Source: Clostridia bacterium
GTDB taxonomy: Bacteria > Bacillota > Clostridia > Lachnospirales > Lachnospiraceae
DNA length: 64,000 nt
Assembly: GCA_910575625.1 (NCBI GenBank)
Contig: CAJTFD010000003.1
Coordinates: 186,001-250,000, forward strand
Direction of reading: 5' to 3'
Shown here: piece by piece, positions 36,431 through 43,734 of the stretch
Layout of the letters: each line of letters starts with the position of its first letter
Numbering within the stretch: position 1 is the first letter of the stretch
The notes under the pieces: model-generated
The model's database searches: none
Told to the model about the DNA's origin: nothing
Seen by the model: the letters and a program-made list of their open reading frames with translations, nothing else
Position numbers and translations under genes: made by a program

Positions 36431-36793
36431 TGAAGATGGGGGTTAGAGGGATGCCCTGTAGTGTTTGGGGGATCGTCATTGCAATTGTTTGGTTTTTGCG
36501 ACTATTTTTCTGAAGATCCTGGGCAGATGAAAGATATCTATTATATCCAAACGCCTGGAGTGTGTTTGTCTGTCGCCGTGACACAAAGATAATATTTTTA
36601 TCATATCTCTCAAACCTTTGAAAATGCTGTGTTTCCAGTGTTTCTACGCATTTCCTTCCTTTCACTTTTTGATTTGATTTTGCCATAATTTGACATATAT
36701 TATCATAGTTTTGTGCGGATTTGAGTTATAAATTGAGTTAAATTCCAATTTTGTAACTCGCGTTTTCAGCCCTTGGTAGACAGACGGAAAATG
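36431..36793. other. Host-prophage junction, probable attL region
   Basis: About 360 bases without a credible gene, between the decayed host fragment and the integrase stop. The right half (36690-36770) is AT-rich with repeats GAGTTATAAATTGAGTTA, the kind of place where Tn916-type integrases bind and cut. The matching right end is outside the window, so the exact site cannot be given. Confidence 0.4.
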
Positions 36794-38011
36794 TTATATG
36801 GCAGATTTCTTTTTCTCTCGTTCCTTACACATATCGCCCATCTCTCTCTTTGCGTCCTCGTACTGTACATGGGTATATGTATTGAGAGTGACCCCTATGT
36901 CGCTGTGGCCCATGATATACTGCAGCGTTTTGGGATTCATGCCGGACCTTGCCATATTGCTGCAGAACGTATGGCGGCATACATGAGGGGTAACTTTCGG
37001 CATCTGGATTTTGTAGATCTTGTTATGCTTCTCCCGGATATGTTGAAAATACCTCTCCCAGTGCAATGCCACCATCGGCATATCGTTCTTATCGAGAAAG
37101 AGGAATCCGCTCCGTCCGTCAATGATTGGCTCAACCTTTGGTCTTTTCCTATCTTGGAGGATTGACTTGAAACACTCATACACTTCCTCAGTCATAGGTA
37201 TCTCGCGGGCACCGCACGTTGTCTTCGTATCCTCAATCACATACTGCATATCCCTTGTGCGCTGCAACTGATGGTCTATGACAATCTTCCGGTTTTTCAT
37301 ATCCAGATCAGAAATAGTCAGGCCAACAAACTCCGAGATCCGCAGACCTGTCTTAAAAAGGATAAAGATCCCATCGTAATATCTGCGGAAATGTTTATCG
37401 CTTTTCACAAATTCCAGAAACTGACGCTCCTGCTTCCTTGTGAGGGCCTCTCTTGCCACGCTATTGTTGACAACAACTGTGGCAAGCTGGAACTCAAATG
37501 GATTTTTTATGAGGAGGTCATCATCTACTGCCATCTGGAACGCTGGACGCACAACGCCACGGATGGAATGTATAGAACTATACCCCCGCCCATCAGCCTG
37601 CAGCTTTATCATCCACGCTTTAGCATCAGAGAGTTTGACTTTATCAATCCTCTTCATTCCGAACTCTTCATTTTTTATGATATTAACTACAAAATTGTAA
37701 CCCGCCTTTGTGTTATGCCGTACCCCCGTCTTTTGAGACACATATTTCTCGACAAGTTCCAATACCGTCATATTCCCGCCGCAAGGCACAGTTCCGCTGT
37801 TTAAGTCTTCTTTTATTTTCTTCTCTTTCTCTCGAAGTGATAAATCCTTCCGCTTTCCGGCCGGCGTTTTGTCAGATGGTAATAATTTCCAGCTATATAC
37901 CGCCTTTCTCTCTCCCAAAACGTCCATGTATTGATATCTATACCTTCCGTCTTTTCCTTGTGTTTCACCATCGTTAAGGACGCGCCCCCTGGAATCCTTC
38001 CTACGTACCAT
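36794..38011 (-). CDS. int: Tn916-type tyrosine integrase
   Basis: Site-specific recombinase of 405 residues, the same length as Tn916 Int. The N-terminal RGRVLNDGETQGKDGRYRYQ and SDKTPAGKRKDLSLREKEK blocks are the Tn916 Int arm-binding domain; a SAM-like core-binding domain follows (about 90-180); the catalytic domain holds R (LRISEFVGL), H-xx-R (PHVCRHTF), GHSD and the Tyr nucleophile (NTYTHV). ATG 38011 follows AAAGGAG. It is the last gene of the prophage at its left end and comes after xis. Confidence 0.93.
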   Translation of the reverse strand: MVRRKDSRGRVLNDGETQGKDGRYRYQYMDVLGERKAVYSWKLLPSDKTPAGKRKDLSLREKEKKIKEDLNSGTVPCGGNMTVLELVEKYVSQKTGVRHNTKAGYNFVVNIIKNEEFGMKRIDKVKLSDAKAWMIKLQADGRGYSSIHSIRGVVRPAFQMAVDDDLLIKNPFEFQLATVVVNNSVAREALTRKQERQFLEFVKSDKHFRRYYDGIFILFKTGLRISEFVGLTISDLDMKNRKIVIDHQLQRTRDMQYVIEDTKTTCGAREIPMTEEVYECFKSILQDRKRPKVEPIIDGRSGFLFLDKNDMPMVALHWERYFQHIREKHNKIYKIQMPKVTPHVCRHTFCSNMARSGMNPKTLQYIMGHSDIGVTLNTYTHVQYEDAKREMGDMCKEREKKKSAI

Positions 38012-38121
38012 AGATAATACGCTCCTTTCTGTACAAAAAGAGCGTTGCAAGCGTAATAAATATACCACAAACAACACCCTTTTTTCAATCTAAATAATAA
38101 ATTGTGATAGGATATGATAAC

Positions 38122-38325
38122 TTATATCGCATCCACGCTCTCCAGATATTTCTCAAACATCTTTCGTTTTATCATTGTTTTTGTACCATTTTTTAGTACG
38201 AAATCATATTCTCCCTCTCTTAATCGTCCTCGGATTGTCGTTGCGCTTATCCCGCTATAAGCCGCCGCTTCTTCTACGGTCAAAAGAATTTTGTCTTTTA
38301 TCTCAACTTTTGGCGTTTCCTTCAT
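38122..38325 (-). CDS. xis: Tn916-type excisionase
   Basis: DNA-bending protein of 67 residues, the size of Tn916 Xis, with a MerR-like helix-turn-helix (LTVEEAAAYSGISATTIRGR) and a basic end (MIKRKMFEKYLESVDAI) that matches the Tn916 Xis tail. ATG 38325 is only two bases after the stop of the minor capsid gene and its GGAG ribosome site is in that gene, so xis is coupled to the late operon. It directs Int toward excision. Confidence 0.88.
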   Translation of the reverse strand: MKETPKVEIKDKILLTVEEAAAYSGISATTIRGRLREGEYDFVLKNGTKTMIKRKMFEKYLESVDAI

Positions 38326-38327
38326 CC

Positions 38328-39590
38328 CTATTTCTCCTTCTCTTTGCGATACCTTTTTGTCCCGGCATTCGCAGCCTTTGTCTGCTCCCTGCCGAAATCA
38401 GCCACCTTTATGCGGTCATACTGCGGCTGCAAATCGTTCTGTTTGCAGAAATCGTTGTATGCCTTGTTTTTCTGTGTCAGTTGGTATGCCATGCGGTCAT
38501 ATTCTTGTTGCAACTTGTCAACGTCCATATCATCACGGGGATTGTTTATCTGCTCCTGCTTTTCAATTAGCTTTCTTTTCCATGCCCGCAGGCTCCGCTC
38601 CATAGCACGCTGTTTCTGCTGGAGTTCGTACCGATTTTTATTTTCCTCGCTGTCTATTTTCAGATTGCCGTTTTCGTCCATATAGGGATTTCGTAAGCGC
38701 GGATCCCAGGGCTTGTGGCTATGGCGGCAATTATATCCATGCAGTCCAAGAGGATTTTTAACGGTCCCTTGCCCTGTGTTCGGGTCCACATCATAGCCAG
38801 TCTGTTCCAGCAAATTCGGGTATTCTGGTGTGGTCCCTCGGATTTTATACACCTTGCCTTGCCAGTTTGCATGAGAAGCAAGGTCCGGCTGTCCTTTTTG
38901 CGCCACTCTCGCCCCCAAATGTGCCGATACAAGGACATATTCAGCACCGGCCTCTACTATGTACTGATTTGTCACTTGTGCTGCTGTTTGGTTCATGCTC
39001 GTTACCACGCAGCAGCGAACAGCCGCTTCCAGCGTCCGGCGTGCGCCGCTCGGATAGTCCACATAGATTCCACGTCCGGCGTATCTATCCAGAATATCAC
39101 ACACTGCCGCAGAATAGCTTTGCACTCCTGCCGCCACTCGCAAATCAGCTTCGTCAAGCATATTGATAAGGTCAATCTGGCTTTGATTCATGGTTGTGCG
39201 TGTGAGGTTTTCCAATTCTCCCAGGCTTTTCTTATATTCAGCATCCATCACTCGGATTACAGTAGGATTCTTCAGCGGATTTCTCGGAAGATACCCCAAT
39301 AGCCTTTTAAGGATGGTATTATCATCCTTCCATGACGCTATTACAGCATCCTGCAACAGCACCCTCAGTTCTTTTTTTGCAAGACCTGTCATTCTCTTCA
39401 GCTTGCGCTCTATTTTTACCTGGCTCTCTCCCATCTGCTTTAATTTCCAGATAAGGCGGTCAGCGGTTGCGGTCATTTCCCCGGCGGAGAGTAGGCGGCG
39501 GGTGATGTCTTTGAGGATAAAGTCTTCAAGTTGGCGGTAGAGTTCAAGCAGTCTATCCTCTTTGTTTGTGAAGTATTCCGGCGGCAACAT
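38328..39590 (-). CDS. Phage minor capsid protein 2 / head morphogenesis protein
   Basis: A 420-residue structural protein of the Phage_min_cap2 type. The C-terminal half has the family block NPLGLHGYNCRHSHKPWDP (about 275-293) with His/Cys residues, preceded by a long helical part. ATG 39590 overlaps the upstream stop (ATGA) and follows GGAGCGAAAG; an upstream TTG at 39605 is possible. It directly precedes xis, whereas in related phages scaffold and major capsid genes come next. Confidence 0.85.
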   Translation of the reverse strand: MLPPEYFTNKEDRLLELYRQLEDFILKDITRRLLSAGEMTATADRLIWKLKQMGESQVKIERKLKRMTGLAKKELRVLLQDAVIASWKDDNTILKRLLGYLPRNPLKNPTVIRVMDAEYKKSLGELENLTRTTMNQSQIDLINMLDEADLRVAAGVQSYSAAVCDILDRYAGRGIYVDYPSGARRTLEAAVRCCVVTSMNQTAAQVTNQYIVEAGAEYVLVSAHLGARVAQKGQPDLASHANWQGKVYKIRGTTPEYPNLLEQTGYDVDPNTGQGTVKNPLGLHGYNCRHSHKPWDPRLRNPYMDENGNLKIDSEENKNRYELQQKQRAMERSLRAWKRKLIEKQEQINNPRDDMDVDKLQQEYDRMAYQLTQKNKAYNDFCKQNDLQPQYDRIKVADFGREQTKAANAGTKRYRKEKEK

Positions 39591-39928
39591 CAGCTTTCGC
39601 TCCAATCAATAGCCTGTCCACACCTTGAGCAGAAATTGCACTTCTGCTGATTATGTTTCCTCGGTATGTACTGCTGTCCAACAAACCAACCGCAGTTAGG
39701 GCATACCCATTCTGCCCATTTATCCTTTTTCATTTCTCCGCGACCGTCTGCATAATCAATAGCCGTTACAGATTCCCCATGCTTAAATATTGGCTTTTGG
39801 GGGTTGTGTTGCTCCATACTCTCAACAGCGTCCGTCAGTGCTTCGTACAGATACTCATTGCAAGTGTTCCTCCCGGCATTTCCCATAAAGTTTCTCATTG
39901 TGCTGATACTACCTAAAATGTTTTTCAT
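39590..39928 (-). CDS. Phage zinc-ribbon protein
   Basis: A 112-residue protein. The C-terminal half carries a rubredoxin-like knuckle pair CPNCGWFVGQQY ... CNFCSRCGQAIDW, as found in many small Firmicutes phage proteins; function unknown. Its ribosome site AAAGGAGTAGGGG is formed by the last codons of the displaced capsid-gene tail at 39933-39980. It overlaps the next gene by four bases. Confidence 0.75.
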   Translation of the reverse strand: MKNILGSISTMRNFMGNAGRNTCNEYLYEALTDAVESMEQHNPQKPIFKHGESVTAIDYADGRGEMKKDKWAEWVCPNCGWFVGQQYIPRKHNQQKCNFCSRCGQAIDWSES

Positions 39929-39932
39929 TCCC

Positions 39933-39980
39933 CTACTCCTTTCCTGCTGTCCTCTTGACTAAATCTATCCATTCACTGAT
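39933..39980 (-). pseudogene. Displaced native 3' end of the minor capsid gene
   Basis: Reads I-SEWIDLVKRTAGKE-stop in a frame different from the HNH gene, while the intact minor capsid gene (40598-41035) ends V-SEWVRLVKQTAGRD-stop. Nine of 14 residues are identical and most others are conservative, yet the codons differ. It overlaps the HNH gene by 16 bases and supplies the ribosome site of the next gene. Confidence 0.82.
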
Positions 39981-40465
39981 TCAAGTTGTGGAAGATAATA
40001 CTTTTCTTCTCCTGCTTTCCTAGCCGCAATAGCCTCTTCCTTTGTGGAAAACGTGCCTAAATGAATGGTTTTTCTATTGACCGTAACTCTTGCGTTCCAT
40101 GTGCCGTACCGCCTATCACAGTAAACGCCCTTGTACCCAGTCTTATTGTTGGACTGCAATCCCCTATTTATTGAATTGATTTTCTTGTCAGCTATCCGCA
40201 GATTGCATTTTCTGTTATCTAATTTATTCATGTTGATATGGTCAACGATTTCACTTGTGGTATTTGTAATTTTCTTATGAAAATAGTCCTTTCCACAAGA
40301 TACTGCATAACCAACGGCATTCACACTCCAATAACGATTTTTTAGATTCTCCCAATCCTCTATATCGCATAACATATAACTGCCATTGCTCATGCTCACT
40401 TTCACATATCCATTGGAAATTTCATAATTATTATATTTTCTTTGCTTATATGGCGCTTTTCTCAT
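39965..40465 (-). CDS. HNH homing endonuclease with AP2 DNA-binding domain
   Basis: Probable homing endonuclease, 166 residues. The central HNH_3 block EIVDHINMNKLDNRKCNLRI (about 72-91) has the His and Asn residues of the beta-beta-alpha metal fold; the C-terminal AP2 domain (about 110-155) reads GYKGVYCDRRYGTWNARV ... LGTFSTKEEAIAA. ATG 40465 follows AAAGGAAG. Its last five codons lie in the displaced tail of the minor capsid gene. It is preceded by a 99-base leader shared with the second HNH gene. It is inserted right after the minor capsid gene. Confidence 0.9.
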   Translation of the reverse strand: MRKAPYKQRKYNNYEISNGYVKVSMSNGSYMLCDIEDWENLKNRYWSVNAVGYAVSCGKDYFHKKITNTTSEIVDHINMNKLDNRKCNLRIADKKINSINRGLQSNNKTGYKGVYCDRRYGTWNARVTVNRKTIHLGTFSTKEEAIAARKAGEEKYYLPQLESVNG

Positions 40466-40501
40466 ATTGCACTTCCTTTCTGCAATGCTCCTAAATAGTT
40501 A

Positions 40502-40600
40502 AATCGTGAGGAAACGGTTAGGAATTACCGCTTTCTCCCCGTCGGGATATCCTCACACTTTAATTTTAATACAGATTGCAGATTCGGTTGTACCATTTTA
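40502..40600 (-). repeat. 99-base HNH-associated leader, copy A
   Basis: Starts exactly at the TAA stop of the minor capsid gene and ends 36 bases before the HNH gene. About 90% identical to 42156-42254. It can fold as an outer stem GTGAGGA/TCCTCAC enclosing TCCC/GGGGA and GCGGT/ACCGT hairpins. Confidence 0.9.
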
Positions 40601-41035
40601 ATCTCTACCAGCGGTCTGTTTGACGAGCCGTACCCATTCAGAGACATGTATGCGCTTTGCTTCCTCGAAAAAGTGGTCGGTAGTTCCGGGAGTATGAAAC
40701 TGCATTTTCCTATCCGTCTTTTGCTTTTTCTTTCCCGGCGGCGAAAACCAGCCAGTAATATTGCCTGCGCTGTCCTTAATCGGTATGTTTGGCGTGAATA
40801 CGAATCCTTCATAGACCGCATGTGCATAAGGCGTGTTATACTCAATCTCGCCGCCGTATATCCCCTGCGGATAGTTTACGCTGTTTCGCAATGCCCCCTG
40901 TTGGAATGGTATCAGAGGGTCGCAGTCAGCGACAATTTGCATGTTAAGCGCACGCTGGGCAGTACGGATATTGCGGTCAATCCTATCAGTATTCAGTTGT
41001 ATATCAACATTCCCTATGTGCTGTCTGATTCTCAT
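40598..41035 (-). CDS. Phage minor capsid protein
   Basis: A 145-residue head-associated protein of the minor capsid (HK97 gp10-like/Minor_capsid_2) kind: DPLIPFQQGALRNSV, EIEYNTPYAHAVYEGF and a DHFFEEAKR end. ATG 41035 lies near AAGAAAG; a GTG at 41056 is an alternative. Its last 14 codons are duplicated, with different codons, downstream of the adjacent HNH gene. It is between a small membrane protein gene and the HNH gene in the leftward late operon. Confidence 0.82.
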   Translation of the reverse strand: MRIRQHIGNVDIQLNTDRIDRNIRTAQRALNMQIVADCDPLIPFQQGALRNSVNYPQGIYGGEIEYNTPYAHAVYEGFVFTPNIPIKDSAGNITGWFSPPGKKKQKTDRKMQFHTPGTTDHFFEEAKRIHVSEWVRLVKQTAGRD

Positions 41036-41039
41036 AAAA

Positions 41040-41192
41040 TCACACTTTCTTGACACTCATCGCAATAATCGCAATATCCATGATGATTGTAACAACATTC
41101 ATAACAGAAACGCTTCCTTTACCAACAATGGATAATATCACAAAAATCATAGATATTACTGCCATTGCTATTAAAATACCATTTGCTTTCAT
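41040..41192 (-). CDS. Small membrane protein, 50 residues
   Basis: A frame from ATG 41192, after GGAGGGATG, to TGA 41040. It encodes two hydrophobic segments, MKANGILIAMAVISMIFVIL and VTIIMDIAIIAMSV, separated by VGKGSVSV, ending KKV. Located between head genes; the next start is five bases on. Similar tiny two-helix proteins occur in phage head operons; role unknown. Confidence 0.7.
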   Translation of the reverse strand: MKANGILIAMAVISMIFVILSIVGKGSVSVMNVVTIIMDIAIIAMSVKKV

Positions 41193-41195
41193 TTT

Positions 41196-41432
41196 TCATC
41201 CCTCCCAACACTTATCCCTGCAATGATACACCCTGCGACTACTCACAAGCATAACAGGATTGTTGGCTTTGGCGTACCATTTTGGCGGTCGGCGCAATAG
41301 TCGCTTGTGTTCCTCTATTTTCCTATTGACTTCATCAAAGGCCTTTCGTAATGCTTCTGCCAGTTCTTCCATTCTTTCAGAAATGCCGCCCCATGCTTCC
41401 ACTAATTTATCAGCAAATTCTTGTAATGTCAT
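41196..41432 (-). CDS. Phage protein of unknown function, 78 residues
   Basis: Hydrophilic helical protein: residues 1-45 are a charged amphipathic helix (ISERMEELAEALRKAFDEVN), then RRPPKWYAKANNP and a Cys/His-containing end (YHCRDKC). ATG 41432 follows GGGGAGGAG, which is made of the last codons of the displaced portal tail. Not recognised. Confidence 0.6.
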   Translation of the reverse strand: MTLQEFADKLVEAWGGISERMEELAEALRKAFDEVNRKIEEHKRLLRRPPKWYAKANNPVMLVSSRRVYHCRDKCWEG

Positions 41433-41435
41433 CTT

Positions 41436-41501
41436 CTACTCCTCCCCAAACAATCCCTCCTGCGGCTCATTCTCGCTCTTGGCTTCTGTCGCTACTGCAT
41501 T
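41436..41501 (-). pseudogene. Displaced native 3' end of the portal gene
   Basis: Reads ATEAKSENEPQEGLFGEE-stop in a frame shifted from the HNH gene. The intact portal gene ends DARKENEAKQEGSLFGEE-stop. The ends are clearly homologous but use different codons. It overlaps the HNH gene by 35 bases and carries the ribosome site for the gene at 41196-41432. Confidence 0.85.
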
Positions 41502-42120
41502 TCACTTTTATATTTTTTATTGCATCTGAAAAGCTAATCCCCCTCAACACCATGTAACTGATTTTGCTATATGGAAGATTGTACTTTCTGCACATATCAG
41601 CTAATGACTTTGTTTCTCCGTTATAAGTCACATAATGATTGCTGGTCTTATTGTTTGCATTTTCCAATCTCGTAACAAACCGGCAATTTTCTGGGCAATA
41701 ATCCCCTTTTACATCTATCCGATCAATTTCAAGTCCTTCTTTATATCCGTGACTTTCGGCCCAATCAAAGAATTTTTGCGGGTCTTTCCACTCGTCACAT
41801 ACTTTTATCCCTTTTGCGCCATAATCTTTATATGACTTACACGCCTTTTCTTCACATCTCCGGCGCATAGAACACCACTTTGTATATAGTTTCGTTCTTC
41901 TTTTTCCGTGTGTAGTCCTCTTTTTCGCAAGTTCTTTATATCCGCACTGTTGGCAATGCTTTACATGTCCGCTTGTCAAATTTGCGGTTTGCACCATTGA
42001 TTCATTTCCACAATCACATTTGCACCGCCACAATCTCCGCTTTCCGTCAGCAGAATTTGTATAATCCAATGCTATTAAACTTCCAAACCTTTTCCCGGTT
42101 AAATCTAACGGTTTTCCCAT
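41467..42120 (-). CDS. HNH-type homing endonuclease with NUMOD-like tail
   Basis: A 217-residue protein. An N-terminal zinc finger region (DLTGKRFGSLIAL ... CKCDCGN ... HCQQCG, about 8-60) precedes an HNH-like nuclease core (about 72-155; YTKWCSMRRRCEEKACKSYK, LEIDRIDVKGDYCPENCRFV) and a helix-turn-helix modular domain (GETKSLADMCRKYNLPYSKI, about 168-187). This arrangement is typical of free-standing phage homing enzymes. ATG 42120 follows AAGAAAGGGG. The last 11-12 codons lie in the displaced portal tail. The same 99-base leader as the other HNH gene precedes it, although the two proteins are not alike. Confidence 0.85.
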   Translation of the reverse strand: MGKPLDLTGKRFGSLIALDYTNSADGKRRLWRCKCDCGNESMVQTANLTSGHVKHCQQCGYKELAKKRTTHGKRRTKLYTKWCSMRRRCEEKACKSYKDYGAKGIKVCDEWKDPQKFFDWAESHGYKEGLEIDRIDVKGDYCPENCRFVTRLENANNKTSNHYVTYNGETKSLADMCRKYNLPYSKISYMVLRGISFSDAIKNIKVKCSSDRSQERE

Positions 42121-42155
42121 ATTGTACCCCTTTCTTACAATCCCTTATAATAGTT

Positions 42156-42254
42156 AAGTGTGAGGAAATGGTTAGGAATTACCACTTTCTCCCCGTCGGA
42201 CTATCCTCACACTTTAATCTTAATATAGATTGCAGATTCAGTTGTACCGTTTTA
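42156..42254 (-). repeat. 99-base HNH-associated leader, copy B
   Basis: Starts at the TAA stop of the portal gene and ends 35 bases before the HNH gene. Differs from copy A at about ten positions; the inner hairpin pair C-G in copy A is T-A here (GTGGT/ACCAT). The outer stem is 11 perfect pairs. Confidence 0.9.
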
Positions 42255-43724
42255 CTCTTCACCAAAAAGGCTTCCTTCTTGTTTTGCTTCGTTTTCCTTT
42301 CTAGCATCCTCGACCATCTTCTTGGCTTCTTCTTCTGTGTACCCTCTATGCAATACAAGAAATGCCGCCTTTGACATAAATCCTTGATTCGCTAATTGAA
42401 GGTCTAACATCATATCCTCTTGTTTATTTGCGACAATATCCGCAAAATCACAGAATATCTCATAGTTCCCATATTCCGATGGTGGATATTCTCCGTTAAT
42501 TACAGACATAGAATCAATGATATATGCTATGTCATGTATAACACCTACTCTCCCATCACCATTCGATTCTGGTCTATCCAAAACCTGCCTATATGCCAGT
42601 ACAGTATTTACCGTTCTTCTTTCCGCAGATTCTATCTGTGTCGCAGTTGCGGCAACTATCCTTTGACCGTTAAACACATAATATCCAACATCTAATCCTA
42701 CTTTGGCAGATAAAATATTCAGATAAAAATTTATACCCTCTATCCGGCTTGTGACCTGCAGCGTCGGCTGCCACTGCTCAAATGGCTTATCCGTCATATC
42801 GTCCAGTCCGGTCTTAAGTACCATTCGCGGAAGCTCAATTCCGTTCGCTTCTGCATACTGTATTGCAGACTGCCCAACAATCATTTTCGGTTCGGAGTCC
42901 TCTGTTTCCACCCCCAGTGTGGACATTGCAATATCCAGCCATCGCAGCTCCTCTATGCACTCCGAAAAGCACGATACCCCCAATGGGCTGTCCGGGTCTA
43001 TGGTGTTGCTGTATGGGTTCTTTATGTACACAAATAAAGGCTTTTCAAGGTTCTCCGCTGTGAACTCCGGCACAATGTCCGCCCACTTTGTATTTTTTAG
43101 GTCTGTTGGTCGCCCTATTTCGTCCTGATTATCAGAAACAAACGCTTTATTGGAAACTCTGTACACTCTGACAGACACGCTCTCCCCGGCTTCGTCCCGG
43201 CGTTCGCCGTCCTCGAACCTGTGCCACTCTGCCCTCGTGTAAAACTTCTTTTCTTTCTGGTAGTATGAGAAAAATATCGCCCCGGTCACTTCCCCATTGC
43301 TGTCAAATTCAGTCACAAGAAACCGATCCGGCAGTATGTAGTCCATGCCTTTCCCGTTCCACTTCGCCATAGAGCCGCCCAACATAATCACATCTTGCAT
43401 AATTCGCTGGGCATTCTTCAAGAAATAATCATCAATGGATTTCTGGATTCTCTTGGCAGTTTCCCCAGTTCCATATTTTGGCTGCACCTTAATGTCAATA
43501 TTCTGTGTAATCAGCTTAGCCAGTTCCCGTGCTACGGTGTTTGAAAATCGTATTGTCCGGGTATCGCCCTTTACCCACGGCGGCTTTCCGCTCTCCAACT
43601 GTCCCCACAGCTTAATGGCAGCGTCCATTTCCGGCGACAGGTACGTTTCCGTGCCGAAAGCCTTTTCGGCGTCCGTTTTAAACAGCATTTTGAATTTCTC
43701 CTTTATCCATGTTATCAGTCCCAT
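42252..43724 (-). CDS. Phage portal protein (SPP1 gp6-like)
   Basis: Dodecameric portal through which DNA is packaged, 490 residues. Typical features: N-terminal FSNTVARELAKLIT, DVIMLGGSMAKW, PDRFLVTEFDSNGEVTGAIF and a C-terminal clip/crown region with MSKAAFLVLHRGYTEEEA. ATG 43724 starts MGLITWIKEKF. It follows terminase with a block of small genes between. The final codons are recoded relative to the displaced copy at 41436-41501. Confidence 0.9.
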   Translation of the reverse strand: MGLITWIKEKFKMLFKTDAEKAFGTETYLSPEMDAAIKLWGQLESGKPPWVKGDTRTIRFSNTVARELAKLITQNIDIKVQPKYGTGETAKRIQKSIDDYFLKNAQRIMQDVIMLGGSMAKWNGKGMDYILPDRFLVTEFDSNGEVTGAIFFSYYQKEKKFYTRAEWHRFEDGERRDEAGESVSVRVYRVSNKAFVSDNQDEIGRPTDLKNTKWADIVPEFTAENLEKPLFVYIKNPYSNTIDPDSPLGVSCFSECIEELRWLDIAMSTLGVETEDSEPKMIVGQSAIQYAEANGIELPRMVLKTGLDDMTDKPFEQWQPTLQVTSRIEGINFYLNILSAKVGLDVGYYVFNGQRIVAATATQIESAERRTVNTVLAYRQVLDRPESNGDGRVGVIHDIAYIIDSMSVINGEYPPSEYGNYEIFCDFADIVANKQEDMMLDLQLANQGFMSKAAFLVLHRGYTEEEAKKMVEDARKENEAKQEGSLFGEE

Positions 43725-43734
43725 TTAATCACCT

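Noticed and set aside
36369-36686. A 105-residue frame on the minus strand at the prophage border
   Set aside because: Low-complexity content, no ribosome site and no recognisable family; its end overlaps the decayed host fragment in another frame.
36431-36793. tRNA-based attachment site
   Set aside because: No cloverleaf or tRNA 3' end could be found next to int, in line with a Tn916-type integrase.
41467-42120. HEARO/IsrB-type RNA-guided nickase with its guide RNA
   Set aside because: The protein is a 217-residue zinc-finger HNH enzyme without RuvC parts, and the leader is only 99 bases, much shorter than HEARO RNAs.
39933-42300. Group I introns interrupting the portal and minor capsid genes
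   Set aside because: HNH genes near split gene ends suggest introns, but only about 134 bases lie between the upstream stop and each HNH gene and none after it, too little for a catalytic core. The upstream genes are complete, with their own tails.
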